Shown here: positions 41,050 through 50,151 of the stretch, piece after piece | Layout: each line of letters starts with the position of its first letter | Position numbering within the stretch: position 1 is the first letter of the stretch | DNA from: Streptomyces sp. TLI_053 | GTDB lineage: Bacteria > Actinomycetota > Actinomycetes > Streptomycetales > Streptomycetaceae | Direction: 5' to 3' | Assembly (NCBI RefSeq): GCF_900105395.1 | Contig: NZ_LT629775.1 | Span: 6,475,501-6,539,500 of the forward strand | DNA length: 64,000 bases | The notes under the pieces: generated by a model | Databases searched by the model: none | What the model was told of the DNA's origin: nothing | Seen by the model: only the letters and a program-made list of their open reading frames with translations | Position numbers and translations under genes: made by a program

Positions 41050-41088
41050 CGACGACGAAGGGGCCGGCCCACCGGGCCGGCCCCTTCG
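41050..41088. terminator. Bidirectional hairpin terminator
   Basis: An 18-bp perfect stem, CGACGAAGGGGCCGGCCC pairing with its complement around ACC, between the convergent primase-like gene (ends 41015) and map (ends 41099). Confidence 0.9.
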
Positions 41089-41098
41089 TCGTTGGACA

Positions 41099-41944
41099 CT
41101 ACGGGAGGGTGAGGACCTCCGCGCCGTCCGCCGTGACCACCAGGGTGTGCTCGAACTGGGCGGTGCGCTTGCGGTCCTTGGTGACGACGGTCCAGCCGTC
41201 CGGCCAGATCTCGTAGTCGTAGGTGCCCAGGGTGAGCATCGGCTCGATGGTGAAGGTCATGCCCGGCTTGATGACCTCGGTGGCCCGCTCGCTGTCGTAG
41301 TGCGGGACGATCAGGCCGGAGTGGAACGACGTGTTGATGCCGTGGCCGGTGAAGTCCCGGACCACGCCGTAGTCGAAGCGCTTGGCGTAGGACTCGATGA
41401 CCCGTCCGATCACGTTGATCAGGCGCCCCGGCTTGACCGCCTTGATCGCCCGGTCCAGCGACTCCCTGGTCCGCTCGACCAGCAGCCGGGACTCCTCGTC
41501 CACGTCGCCGACCAGGTAGGTGGCGTTGAGGTCGCCGTGCACCCCGTGGATGTAGGCGGTGGCGTCGATGTTGACGATGTCGCCGTCCTGGAGGACGGTC
41601 GAGTCGGGGATGCCGTGGCAGATGACCTCGTTGATCGAGGTGCAGACCGACTTGGGGAAGCCCCGGTAGCCGAGGTCGGACGGGTAGGCCCCGTGGTCGC
41701 ACATGTACGCGTGCGCGACCGCGTCCAGCGCGTCCGTGGTGACGCCGGGCGCGATCAGCTTCGCCGCCTCGGCCATCGCCCGGGCGGCGATCCCGCCGGC
41801 GATCCGCATCTTCTCGATCGTCTCGGCGGTCTGCACCTCGGGCCCGGTGTACGGCGTCGGCGCGGGCTTCCCGACGTACTCGGGGCGCGGGATGTGCGCC
41901 GGGACCTTGCGGATGGGTGACTGGATGCCGGGTACGAGTGCCAT
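41099..41944 (-). CDS. map: Methionine aminopeptidase, type I
   Basis: Removes the initiator methionine from nascent proteins; 281 aa, cytoplasmic. The five metal ligands are seen in order: D in VNIDATAYIHG, D in HGDLNATYL, H in RDFTGHGINTSF, E in FTIEPMLTLG and E in QFEHTLVV. FPKSVCTSINEVICHGIPD is the usual substrate loop. The N-terminal 40 residues (MALVPGIQSPIRKVPAHIPR) extend beyond the E. coli enzyme and are typical of actinobacterial MetAP1. Start ATG 41944. It is divergent from the small gene at 42078. Streptomycetes usually have more than one map gene. Confidence 0.95.
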   Translation of the reverse strand: MALVPGIQSPIRKVPAHIPRPEYVGKPAPTPYTGPEVQTAETIEKMRIAGGIAARAMAEAAKLIAPGVTTDALDAVAHAYMCDHGAYPSDLGYRGFPKSVCTSINEVICHGIPDSTVLQDGDIVNIDATAYIHGVHGDLNATYLVGDVDEESRLLVERTRESLDRAIKAVKPGRLINVIGRVIESYAKRFDYGVVRDFTGHGINTSFHSGLIVPHYDSERATEVIKPGMTFTIEPMLTLGTYDYEIWPDGWTVVTKDRKRTAQFEHTLVVTADGAEVLTLP

Positions 41945-42077
41945 GGCGCCGATTCTAAGTGTCGGGCCCTCCGGCCCGGGGCGGGCGCCGGGTGTGCGGA
42001 CGGCAGCGGGGCGGGGAATGATCAGGACGACGCGACGCCAAGGCGGGGACACGACCGCCGATACGGAGGTGACCACG

Positions 42078-42311
42078 ATGCCCCTGGGATTCGGGCGGAA
42101 CAAGCCGACCGGCCAGCCCGGCGAATGGTTCTACTGCATCAAGCACGGCAAGGTCGAGGAAGGGCCGGAGTGCCCGGCCAAGGACCGCCTGGGCCCGTAC
42201 GCCACGCAGCAGGAGGCCGCGCACGCACTGGAGACGGCGGAGCTGCGCAACCGCGAGTGGAAGGACGACCCCCGGTGGAACGACCGGCCCGAGGAGGGCC
42301 CGGGGGAGTAG
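42078..42311 (+). CDS. Conserved small actinobacterial protein (77 aa)
   Basis: Soluble 77-residue protein: MPLGFGRNKPTGQPGEWFYC, then IKHGKVEEGPECPAKDRLGP and YATQQEAAHALETAELRNRE. The pattern W-x-YC-x-KHG-x-VE-x-G with two cysteines and the late EWKDDPRWND is conserved in the order; the fold resembles a single SPOR-like beta-alpha unit. GGAGG lies 8 bases before ATG 42078. Location beside map is common. Role unknown. Confidence 0.75.
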   Translation: MPLGFGRNKPTGQPGEWFYCIKHGKVEEGPECPAKDRLGPYATQQEAAHALETAELRNREWKDDPRWNDRPEEGPGE

Positions 42312-42324
42312 CCCCGGTCGGCGG

Positions 42325-43704
42325 CTAGGCGGTGGCGGGGCTCTCCTCGGACGGGACGGGCCCCGTCGCCCGGTCCGCCGCGGCCCGGTCCCGTTCCGCC
42401 GCCGCCTGCTCGTGCTCGGCGCGGACGGCGGCCGCGTGCGGATCGGTGCGGTCGTCGTAGGACAGCAGCCGGGGCAGCGCGGTGGCGAGCGCGAGCACGC
42501 CCACCACACAGGCCACGCCGCCGACCCACACCGAGGCCCGGACGCCGACCAGTCCGGCCATGCCGCCCGCCCGGACCTGGCCGAGCTGCGGCCCGACCGA
42601 GTAGCTGAGCAGCTCGACGCCGGCCATCCGGCCGCGCACCGAGTCCGGGATCGACTGGTTCCACAGCGTGGAGCGGGCGATCCCGCTGATCTGGTCGGCG
42701 CCGCCGGCCAGGGCCAGGAAGAGCAGCACCAGCCAGACCGAACCGACCAGTCCGGCCAGGGCGATCGCCGCGCCCCAGCCGAGCGCCGCGAACAGCAGCA
42801 GTCGGCCGTGCCGGTGGATCCGGGACGTCCAGCCGCCGGTCACCGAGACCAGCAGGGCGCCGACCGCGGAGGCGGCGTACATCGGGCCGAGCGCCCAGCC
42901 GGCGTCCAGCTCGGCGGCCAGGAACGGGAAGATCGCCACCGGGAAGGCGAACAGCATCGCGCACAGGTCTATCGCGTAGGTGCCGAGCAGGTCCTTGCGG
43001 CTCCACGCGTAGCGGACGCCGGTGAGGACCGCCCGCACCGAGGGCTTCTCGGCGCCGCTGGGCGGCGGCACCGCCCGGATCCGGGAGAGCAGCAGCAGCG
43101 AGGCGCCGAAGGTGACCACGTCCAGCGCGTACGCGGTCTGCACCCCGGCGAAGGTGACCACGACGCCGGCCAGGGTCGGACCGGCCACCGAGGCGGCGTT
43201 GCGGTAGAGGGAGTTCAGCGCGAAGGCGGCGGTCAGCTGGTCGTGCGGGACGATCCGGGGGGTGAGCGCGTCCAGCGACGGGCGCTGCAGGCCGTCGGCG
43301 GCGGCGACCAGCGCGGCCACCAGGTAGATCGGCCACAGCACGGGGGTCGGCAGCAGCGCGTTGACCAGCAGCAGGACGCTGAGCAGACCGAGGCCCGCCT
43401 CGGCGAACAGCACCAGGCGCCGGCGGTCCAGGGCGTCGGCGAGGGCGCCGCCCCAGAGGCCGAAGACGATCAGCGGGACCAGCTCGAAGGCGCCGACCAG
43501 GCCGACCGCGACCGAGGAGTCGGTCAGCTCCTTGATCTGCATCGGCACGGCGACGTAGGTGAGGAAGCTGCCGAAGCCGGTGACACAGCCGGAGAGCCAC
43601 AGCAGGCGGAACTCCCGGGAGGAGCGCCAGGGGGTCAGGTCGGGAGCGACCGTGCGCAGCAGGGATCTCACCCGGCCGCTCGGGGACGGGACGGCTTCGT
43701 TCAC
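42325..43704 (-). CDS. MFS transporter (EntS/DHA3-like)
   Basis: Twelve-helix major facilitator of 459 aa, of the branch including the enterobactin exporter EntS and macrolide efflux proteins. N-terminal helices start at FRLLWLSGCVTGFGSFLTYV; loop 2-3 motif is GLWGGALADALDRRRLVLF; the second half has RSTLWNQSIPDSVRGRMAGV. The last 45 residues form an Ala/Asp/Glu-rich cytoplasmic coil (AVRAEHEQAAAERDRAAADR). Start ATG 43704. Thirteen bases separate its stop from the convergent small gene. Substrate unknown; siderophore or macrolide are the usual choices. Confidence 0.85.
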   Translation of the reverse strand: MNEAVPSPSGRVRSLLRTVAPDLTPWRSSREFRLLWLSGCVTGFGSFLTYVAVPMQIKELTDSSVAVGLVGAFELVPLIVFGLWGGALADALDRRRLVLFAEAGLGLLSVLLLVNALLPTPVLWPIYLVAALVAAADGLQRPSLDALTPRIVPHDQLTAAFALNSLYRNAASVAGPTLAGVVVTFAGVQTAYALDVVTFGASLLLLSRIRAVPPPSGAEKPSVRAVLTGVRYAWSRKDLLGTYAIDLCAMLFAFPVAIFPFLAAELDAGWALGPMYAASAVGALLVSVTGGWTSRIHRHGRLLLFAALGWGAAIALAGLVGSVWLVLLFLALAGGADQISGIARSTLWNQSIPDSVRGRMAGVELLSYSVGPQLGQVRAGGMAGLVGVRASVWVGGVACVVGVLALATALPRLLSYDDRTDPHAAAVRAEHEQAAAERDRAAADRATGPVPSEESPATA

Positions 43705-43869
43705 GAGCGACCATCCTGTGCGGGGGCCGGGCCCGGCCGCAACGGATTTTCCGGCGCCGCCCTGTCCGTCGGCCGTCCCCGTCCGACGCGCCCTGTCCGC
43801 CCGCCGTCCCTGCCCGCCGTTCCCGTCCGCCGCCCTGTCCGCCCGCGGTTCCCGTCCGGCGCCCCGCCG

Positions 43870-44514
43870 TCACCAGCGGCTGATCGTCGGCCCCGCGGTG
43901 AGCCGCTCGGCGAGCGCGGCCAGTCGCCCCAGCGCCGAGCGCTGCCCGGGCGGCTGCCCGGCGGCGGCGCTGACCAGGTGCTGGGCGAGGTCGAAGGGCT
44001 CCTCCTCGGCCGTGCCGACGGCGAGCCGCCCGTGCGCCAGCCCGGCCAGGTCGCCCGGGCCGGCGGACCCGCCCGGGCCGACGGCGGACCCGCCCGGGGA
44101 GGAGGGCGCGGCGCCTTCCAGTGCCAGCACCGTCGCCCCTTGCCGCCGGGCGTCGTGCACCCGCTCCAGCAGCGTGTCCCCGGCCGCCGTCGGGGCCACC
44201 ACCAGGACGGTCGCGCCGCGTCCGGCCCCGGTCAGCCGGCCGAGGCCGTGTGCCAGATGGGCCGGGGCGGCGGCCGGGACCCGGTGCCGCAGCAGGGTGG
44301 GCGCCAGCCGGGGGACGTCCGACCAGGCGGCCTCGTCCTCCAGATGGGCGGCCAGGTGCCAGGGCTCGTACCCGGTGGTGCCGACGAGCAGCAGCTCGCC
44401 CGCCCCGCGCCGGGTGACCGCGTGCCGCAGCTCCCCGGCGAAGCCGCCGACGGCTTCCAGCCAACCGGTTCCGGCCAGACGGTCCCTCAGTGCCGAAACT
44501 CTCACCGCGTCCAT
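43870..44514 (-). CDS. Hypothetical protein, SIS/Rossmann-like (214 aa)
   Basis: Unrecognised cytoplasmic protein. A central fold resembling the sugar isomerase (SIS) type is suggested by GELLLVGTTGYEPWHLAAHL, RGATVLVVAPTAAGDTLLER and GATVLALEGAAPS. It is Gly/Ser-rich between residues 140 and 165 (SSPGGSAVGPGGSAGPG). ATG 44514 is preferred over the longer frame because the conserved MDAVRVSALRDRL starts there. It is divergent from the F420 reductase gene, only 47 bp away; the gap must hold both promoters. Confidence 0.65.
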   Translation of the reverse strand: MDAVRVSALRDRLAGTGWLEAVGGFAGELRHAVTRRGAGELLLVGTTGYEPWHLAAHLEDEAAWSDVPRLAPTLLRHRVPAAAPAHLAHGLGRLTGAGRGATVLVVAPTAAGDTLLERVHDARRQGATVLALEGAAPSSPGGSAVGPGGSAGPGDLAGLAHGRLAVGTAEEEPFDLAQHLVSAAAGQPPGQRSALGRLAALAERLTAGPTISRW

Positions 44515-44561
44515 GGCGCTCAGGATGTCGCGACGGGCCGCTCGTTTGGCAGGATCGGCCC

Positions 44562-45254
44562 ATGACTTCCCTCGATTCAGCGACAAACCCGGCCCACGAG
44601 TTGCCGGACGTCTCGCAGCTGGTGGTCGGCGTCCTCGGTGGCACCGGCGACCAGGGGCGGGGGCTGGCCCTGCGGCTGGCCAAGGCCGGCCAGCAGGTGA
44701 TCATCGGCTCGCGCGACGCGGCCCGCGCGCAGGCCTCGGCGGACGCGATCGGCCTGGGGGTGCGCGGCGCCGACAACGCCGCCACCGCCCGGGAGAGCGA
44801 CATCGTCATCGTGGCCGTGCCGTGGGACGGGCACGCCGCCACCCTCACCGCCCTCCGCGAGGAGCTGGCCGGCAAGATCGTGGTGGACTGCGTCAACCCG
44901 CTCGGCTTCGACAAGCAGGGCGCCTTCGCGCTCGTCCCGGAGGAGGGCAGCGCCGCCCAGCAGGCCGCCGCCCTGCTGCCGGACTCCCGGGTGACCGCGG
45001 CCTTCCACCACCTCTCGGCGGTGCTGCTGCAGGACGAGTCGATCGAGCGGATCGACACCGACGTCATGGTGCTCGGCGAGGAGCGCGCCGCCACCGACAT
45101 CGTGCAGGCGCTGGCCGGCCGGATCCCGGGCATGCGCGGCATCTTCGCCGGCCGGCTGCGCAACGCCCACCAGGTGGAGTCCCTGGTGGCGAACCTGATC
45201 TCGGTCAACCGCCGCTACAAGGCGCACGCGGGTCTGCGGATCACCGACGTCTGA
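44562..45254 (+). CDS. npdG: NADPH-dependent F420 reductase
   Basis: Reduces coenzyme F420 with NADPH (or the reverse); 230 aa, cytoplasmic Rossmann protein. The nucleotide site is VVGVLGGTGDQGRGLALRLA with GSRDAARAQ, the NADP-selecting Ser/Arg. VPWDGHAATLTAL and VDCVNPLGFDKQGAFAL follow, and the C-terminal domain ends LRNAHQVESLVANLISVNRR. Start ATG 44562. F420-dependent enzymes are common in actinomycete secondary metabolism; there is no partner enzyme in the window. Confidence 0.9.
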   Translation: MTSLDSATNPAHELPDVSQLVVGVLGGTGDQGRGLALRLAKAGQQVIIGSRDAARAQASADAIGLGVRGADNAATARESDIVIVAVPWDGHAATLTALREELAGKIVVDCVNPLGFDKQGAFALVPEEGSAAQQAAALLPDSRVTAAFHHLSAVLLQDESIERIDTDVMVLGEERAATDIVQALAGRIPGMRGIFAGRLRNAHQVESLVANLISVNRRYKAHAGLRITDV

Positions 45255-45312
45255 TCACCGTCGTCCGGTCGTCCGGTCCTCCGGTCCTCCGAACATCCGG
45301 TCGTCCGACCGT
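45255..45312. repeat. Degenerate CGTCCGGT tandem repeat
   Basis: After the F420 reductase stop there is a run of imperfect 8-9-base units of GTCGTCCGGT and CCTCCGGT type, ending in the inverted repeat CCGACCGTGCGACGGTCGG (about 45304-45322), which could act as a terminator. The gap up to 45417 shows an AGGAG before the next gene. Confidence 0.55.
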
Positions 45313-45417
45313 GCGACGGTCGGACCGGATCGCCGGTCTCACCCCTGGAGCCGCTCCGGGGGTGAGGTCGGCGACAATGGGGGCCGACCACACCCCCGGC
45401 CGCAGGAGTACCCCGCC

Positions 45418-45603
45418 ATGCCCCGCACGTCCGTCCTCGCCTCGCTCGTCGTCGTCCTCGCGCTGGCCGCCGCGGTGGTCTCGCTGGTGCAGGGCTGGTG
45501 GCTCGGCCTGATCTGGCTGCCGATGGCCGGCATCGCCAGCAACGTGCTCTGGATGAACCTGCGCCGGGAGAAGCTGGCCCGGGCGGCCGCCGAGCAGTCC
45601 TGA
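45418..45603 (+). CDS. Small membrane protein (61 aa)
   Basis: A 61-residue protein with two hydrophobic stretches (LASLVVVLALAAAVVSLVQG and LGLIWLPMAGIASNVLWMNL) and a basic tail (RREKLARAAAEQS), likely with both ends in the cytoplasm. AGGAG precedes ATG 45418 by 8 bases. Faces the site-2 protease gene, 36 bp away. No function known. Confidence 0.7.
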   Translation: MPRTSVLASLVVVLALAAAVVSLVQGWWLGLIWLPMAGIASNVLWMNLRREKLARAAAEQS

Positions 45604-45639
45604 GGCCCGTCCCTCAGGACACGCCGCGCTCCGGTCCGC

Positions 45640-46455
45640 TCAGTTCTTCCAGAACATGAACAGCTCGTGGCCCACCTGCGCGTAGGCCCGGTCGACGCCC
45701 ACCAGGTCCATCGCCCCGTACACGACCTCGAAGAACCAGTGGTTGATCTCCGGCTGCCAGAGCAGCGCGAAGACGGCCAGCATGCCGTACGGCGCGAACG
45801 GCTCGATCGTCCGCCGGGTCTTGGCCGACAGCCAGGGCTCGACGATCCCGTAGCCGTCCAGGCCGGGCACCGGCAGCAGGTTGAGCAGGGTCGCGCTCAG
45901 CTGCAGCATGCCGAGGAAGCCCAGCGCGAGCGCCAGCGGCGAGACGTCCAGCTCGTAGCCGTTCCAGACCGCGTGCACCGCGGGGTCGTCCAGCCAGCCC
46001 GCGCCGACCGGTACCAGCAGCAGCACCGCGGCGAGCAGGTTCACCAGCGGCCCGGCGGCCGAGATCAGGCTGTGCTTGAGCCGGCCGTGCACCCGGTGCC
46101 GCTCGATCCAGACCGCCCCGCCGGGCAGGCCGATGCCGCCGAGCAGGACGAAGACGATCGGCAGCACGAAGCTGAGCAGGGCGTTGGCGTACTTGAACGG
46201 GTTGAGGGTCAGGTAGCCCTTGGCGCCGACGCTGATGTCGCCGCCGTGCAGCGCGGTGCGCGCGTGCGCGTACTCGTGCAGGCAGAGCGAGACCATCCAG
46301 CCGGCCACCACGAACAGGAAAATCCCGAACCGGGCGTTGCCGTAGCCCTGGAACACCGCCACCGCGGAGGTGGCGAAGATCGCGAGCAGGACCCAGAACA
46401 CCGGGCTGATCCGGCGGTCCTCGCTGCGTGAGCGCTGCGTGGCGGCGAAGGTCAT
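45640..46455 (-). CDS. Site-2 protease family (M50) metalloprotease
   Basis: Intramembrane zinc protease of 271 aa. The zinc site is LCLHEYAHARTA (HExxH near residue 60), with the third ligand Asp in PVPGLDGYGIVEPWL (near residue 204). Six hydrophobic segments, among them ISPVFWVLLAIFATSAVAVF and LISAAGPLVNLLAAVLLLVP, which is the group-specific NP/GP motif. No PDZ domain. Substrates of such bare M50 proteins are mostly unknown; cleavage of an anti-sigma factor is the general possibility. Start ATG 46455. It is divergent from the AfsR-type regulator at 46662. Confidence 0.88.
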   Translation of the reverse strand: MTFAATQRSRSEDRRISPVFWVLLAIFATSAVAVFQGYGNARFGIFLFVVAGWMVSLCLHEYAHARTALHGGDISVGAKGYLTLNPFKYANALLSFVLPIVFVLLGGIGLPGGAVWIERHRVHGRLKHSLISAAGPLVNLLAAVLLLVPVGAGWLDDPAVHAVWNGYELDVSPLALALGFLGMLQLSATLLNLLPVPGLDGYGIVEPWLSAKTRRTIEPFAPYGMLAVFALLWQPEINHWFFEVVYGAMDLVGVDRAYAQVGHELFMFWKN

Positions 46456-46661
46456 GGTGTGGGTGCTCCGGTGGTCGGGGAGGTGAGGGCGGGCAGAGGC
46501 CGATCATGCCGGGCGGGCCCGTGCCGGACAAGCCGTCCAGGATGAACGTACGGGTCCCGGCACCGGGTTCCTGGCCCGATCCGCCGGACTCAGGGTGCAG
46601 TCAGGGTCGGGGGCCGGACAAATGTGCGTGGGGGACGGGGGCGATCCACCAGAATGGTGCG

Positions 46662-49600
46662 GTGCACTACGGCATCCTCGGCACCACCACGGCCCATCAC
46701 GACGACGGCACCCCGGTCCCGCTCGGCGGTGCCCGGCTGCGCGCCCTGCTCGCCGCGCTGGCACTGCGCCAGGGGCGGCCGGTGCCGGCCGACCTGCTGG
46801 TCGACGAGGTGTGGGACGCCGAGCCGCCGCAGGACGCGTCGGCCGCGCTCCAGACCCTGGTCGGCCGGCTGCGCCGGACCATCGGCCGCGACCGGGTCGG
46901 CTCCGGCCCGGCCGGCTACTGGCTGACCGACCCGGCCACCGACCTCGCCGAGTTCCAGCGGCTGGCCGGGGAGGGCAGCCGGGCGCTGGAGCAGGGCGAC
47001 CACGTGTCCGCCGCCGAGCGGCTGACCGCCGCGCTCTCGCTGTGGCGCGGCCCGGCGCTCGCCGACCTGCCGGACCGCGGCGGTCCGGCGACCAGGCTGG
47101 AGGCGCAGCGCGAGGAGGCCCGCCGGCACCGGATCACCGCCGAGCTCGGCCTCGGCCGGGCGGCCGGGCTGGTGGCCGAGCTCGCCGAGCTGTGCGAGGG
47201 CCGGCCGCTGGACGAGCCGCTGCAGTACCTGATGGTCCGGGCGCTGCACGAGTCCGGCCGGACGGCCGAGGCGCTGCGCCACTACGAGAACACCAGACGC
47301 GCCCTGGCGGACGAACTGGGCGTCGATCCCGGGCACCGGCTCCGGTCGCTGCACGCCGAGCTGCTGAGCCCGGCCGAGCCGGTCGGACCGGCGGCGGAGA
47401 GCACCCCGGGCGCGGAGTCCGATCCGTCGGCAGCAGCGGCACCGGCAGCGGCACCGGCCCCGGCACCGCCCGCCCGCGCGCCCGGCAATCTGCGCGGCCG
47501 GCTGACCAGCTTCGTCGGCCGGGAGAACGACCTCGCCGCCCTGCGCTCCGTCCTGGCCACCAGCCGGCTGGTCACCCTCACCGGCCCCGGCGGCTCCGGC
47601 AAGACCCGGCTGTCGGTCGAGGCCGGCCGCCTGGAGCAGGGCGCCGGGCACTGGCCGGACGGCGTCTGGGTGGCCGAGCTGGCCCCGGTGGAGCGCCCGG
47701 ACGCGGTGCCGGGCGCGGTGGTGTCGGCGCTCGGCCTGCGCGCGACCGTCCTGCACACCGGCGCCAGCATGGTCGCCGAGGTGATCGAGGGCCGCACCGA
47801 CGACCCGGTGCGCCGGCTGATCGAGCACTGCGGGCGCCGCCGGATGCTGCTCGTCCTGGACAACTGCGAGCACCTGATCCAGTCCGCCGCCGACCTCGCG
47901 GACACCCTGCTCACCGAGTGCCCGGGGCTGACCGTGCTGGCCACCAGCCGGGAGCCGCTGGGGGTGCCGGGCGAGACCGTGCTGCCGGTCGAGCCGCTGC
48001 CGGACCCGGTGGCGCTGCGGCTGCTGACCGAGCGGGCCGCCGCCGCCCGCCCCGGCTTCGACCCGCTCAGCGACCCGGAGGCCTGCGCCGAGATCTGCCG
48101 CCGGCTGGACGGGCTGCCGCTCGCCATCGAACTGGCCGCCGCCCGGCTCCGGGTGATGACCGCCCGGCAGATCGCCGACCGGCTGGACAGCCGGTTCGCG
48201 CTGCTCACCGCGGGCAGCCGGACCCTGCTGCCGCGCCAGCAGACGCTGCGCGCGGTGGTCGACTGGAGCTGGGACCTGCTCGGCAAGCAGGAGCGCGCGG
48301 TGCTGCGCCGGCTGGCGGTGTTCGCGGGCGGCTGGACCCTGGAGTCGGCCGAGTCGGTCTGCTCGGACGGGGCCGAGGTGCCCCGCGAGGAGGTCGCCGA
48401 CCTGCTGCTCTCGCTGGTCGACAAGTCCCTGCTGGTGGCCGACCTGGACGGGGACGGGCCGCCGCGCTACCGGATGCTGGAGACCATCCACGAGTACACG
48501 GACGAGCGGCTGGCCGAGGCGGAGGAGACCGCCGACACCGGGGGCCGGCACGTCGAGTACTTCCGCGAGCTGGTCCGCGGCGCCGACCTCCGTGTGCACG
48601 GGCCCGAGCAGCTGCACTGGCTGGCGGTGCTGGAGCGCGAGCACGACAACATCCGGGCGGCGCTGCGCCGCGCCGTCCGCCGCCGGGACGAGGGCGAGGC
48701 GCTGGTCCTGGCGCTGGGCATGAGCTGGTACTGGTCGCTGCGCGGCTACAGCCAGGAGGCCCGCCGCTGGTACGACGCCGTGCTGTCGATCGGCCCGGAC
48801 CCGTTCGACTCCGATGCCCGTCCGGTGCCGCTGGACCGGCACGTGCTGGAGTACCCGGTCCCGATGCCGCCGGAGGCGCTCGCGGAGGCCCGCCGGGCGA
48901 TCGTCATCTACCGGCTGATCAGCATGTTCGAGGGCAATCTCGACGTCCTGGCGGACCGGGACGCGGTCGCCATCGCCCGCAAGGTCACCGAGGCCTACCG
49001 CCGGGACCTGCCGCAGTCCTACCGCTTCCCCGGGCTGATGCGGGTCTTCGGCGCCTTCCTGATCGGCCAGCTGGACGCCATGCGGGACCTGCTGGACGAC
49101 GCGGTGGCGGGCTGCCGGGTGCACGGCAACGCGAGCGACCTGGCGTTCATCCTGCAGATCCGGGCCAAGATGATGAACGACTGGCCGGGCGGGGCCGAGC
49201 AGAGCACCCTGGACGGCGAGGAGTCGCTGGAGCTGTACCGCCGGGCCGGCGACCGCTGGGGGATGTCCCAGGCGCTGTCCGCGCGCGGCGAGTCGCTGGC
49301 CAACCAGGGCCGCTCGGCGGAGGCGGTGGAGGCGTACCGCCGGGCGATCGAGCTGGCCGAGGAGCTGGGGGCGCCGCAGGAGGTACCGATGCTCCAGGTG
49401 CACCTGGGGTCGGCGATGCTGGACAGTGACCTCGAGGCGGGGGAGCGGCAGATCCGGGCGGCACTGGACGGGATCGAGCCGGGGGACAACCAGGCGACCA
49501 ACGGCGCGCTGCTGTTCGGTCATCTGATGCTCTGCGGCATCAACGTGCAGCGCGAGGATTTCGCGCGGGCCCTGGCCGAGCTGGACGTGCTCCGGTGGAC

Positions 49601-50045
49601 CAGGATCGGCGCGTTCGCCCCGGACGTGGTGGGCGGGATGCTGACGGTCACCCGGGGCTGGATCACCGCCCGGGCGGGCGATCCCGACCTCGGGCGGGAG
49701 CTGGTCAGCGAGGGGTGGCAGCTGATGCGCTCGGTGCCGGCCGCGGCGAGCGGTTTCGTGGAGCAGATGTCGGTGATGATGCTGCCTCCGGTGGTCGGGC
49801 TGCTGGAGGCCTTCGCCCGGCGGGACGGCGACCTGGAGCGGGCCCGGCTGGCCGCGGTGCTGTTCGGCGCGCACGCGGGGATGAACGGGCCGAAGGGCGG
49901 CTACCTCGACCGGGTCGAGCGCGAGCGGGCCGAGAAGGTGCTGCGCGGACTGCTCGGCGACGCGGAGTTCGAGGCGGCGGCCGCCGAGGGGCGGACGATG
50001 TCGATGGCGGAGACCAACGCCATGCTCGACCGGCTGGTGCACTGA
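46662..50045 (+). CDS. AfsR/SARP-family activator with NB-ARC and TPR domains
   Basis: Large transcriptional activator, 1127 aa. Residues 1-90 are an OmpR-type winged helix (HYGILGTTTAHHDDGTPVPL; LRALLAALALRQGRPVPADL), followed by the BTAD domain (about 95-240; LYLEAQ-type segment RPLDEPLQYLMVRALHESGR and ENTRRALADELGVDPG). After an Ala/Pro linker comes the STAND ATPase (FVGRENDLAALR; Walker A TGPGGSGKTRLSVEA near 310; Walker B LLVLDNCEHL; GLPLAIELAAARLR). The last 400 residues are TPR-like helices. GTG 46662 gives the typical N-terminus. Such proteins activate secondary-metabolite or developmental genes; the DrrAB exporter downstream is convergent. Target unknown. Confidence 0.9.
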   Translation: MHYGILGTTTAHHDDGTPVPLGGARLRALLAALALRQGRPVPADLLVDEVWDAEPPQDASAALQTLVGRLRRTIGRDRVGSGPAGYWLTDPATDLAEFQRLAGEGSRALEQGDHVSAAERLTAALSLWRGPALADLPDRGGPATRLEAQREEARRHRITAELGLGRAAGLVAELAELCEGRPLDEPLQYLMVRALHESGRTAEALRHYENTRRALADELGVDPGHRLRSLHAELLSPAEPVGPAAESTPGAESDPSAAAAPAAAPAPAPPARAPGNLRGRLTSFVGRENDLAALRSVLATSRLVTLTGPGGSGKTRLSVEAGRLEQGAGHWPDGVWVAELAPVERPDAVPGAVVSALGLRATVLHTGASMVAEVIEGRTDDPVRRLIEHCGRRRMLLVLDNCEHLIQSAADLADTLLTECPGLTVLATSREPLGVPGETVLPVEPLPDPVALRLLTERAAAARPGFDPLSDPEACAEICRRLDGLPLAIELAAARLRVMTARQIADRLDSRFALLTAGSRTLLPRQQTLRAVVDWSWDLLGKQERAVLRRLAVFAGGWTLESAESVCSDGAEVPREEVADLLLSLVDKSLLVADLDGDGPPRYRMLETIHEYTDERLAEAEETADTGGRHVEYFRELVRGADLRVHGPEQLHWLAVLEREHDNIRAALRRAVRRRDEGEALVLALGMSWYWSLRGYSQEARRWYDAVLSIGPDPFDSDARPVPLDRHVLEYPVPMPPEALAEARRAIVIYRLISMFEGNLDVLADRDAVAIARKVTEAYRRDLPQSYRFPGLMRVFGAFLIGQLDAMRDLLDDAVAGCRVHGNASDLAFILQIRAKMMNDWPGGAEQSTLDGEESLELYRRAGDRWGMSQALSARGESLANQGRSAEAVEAYRRAIELAEELGAPQEVPMLQVHLGSAMLDSDLEAGERQIRAALDGIEPGDNQATNGALLFGHLMLCGINVQREDFARALAELDVLRWTRIGAFAPDVVGGMLTVTRGWITARAGDPDLGRELVSEGWQLMRSVPAAASGFVEQMSVMMLPPVVGLLEAFARRDGDLERARLAAVLFGAHAGMNGPKGGYLDRVERERAEKVLRGLLGDAEFEAAAAEGRTMSMAETNAMLDRLVH

Positions 50046-50097
50046 GCCGTCACCTGCTGGTGCACCGAGCCGTCACCTGCGGGTGCACCGAGCCGGC
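50033..50097. repeat. Tandem ~24-bp repeat at the 3' end of the AfsR-type gene
   Basis: Three imperfect copies of CTGGTGCACYGAGCCGTCAC (the first covers the stop codon of the regulator: GTGCACTGA). In the next copies TGA reads CGA, so the end of the gene has been duplicated and the stop lost in the copies. Last copy ends at about 50097. Confidence 0.75.
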
Positions 50098-50128
50098 CCC
50101 GGGCGCTCCCCTCGCGCGTCCGGGGCCG
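50094..50128. terminator. Hairpin terminator between convergent genes
   Basis: CGGCCCCGG (50094-50102) pairs with CCGGGGCCG (50120-50128) around a 17-base loop between the AfsR-type gene (ends 50045) and the ABC permease gene (ends 50152). Confidence 0.55.
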
Positions 50129-50151
50129 TGCGGTGGCCGGTCGGCCGCGGC

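Noticed and set aside
43735..43869. CCCTGTCCGCC / CGTCCGCCG repeats between the MFS gene and the hypothetical gene
   Set aside because: They are degenerate GC-rich intergenic repeats with no symmetry or conserved spacing that would support an operator or terminator.
46590..50042. A reverse-strand frame of 1150 codons under the AfsR-type gene
   Set aside because: It is a His/Gln/Arg/Pro-rich shadow; the forward frame has full BTAD, NB-ARC and TPR motifs.
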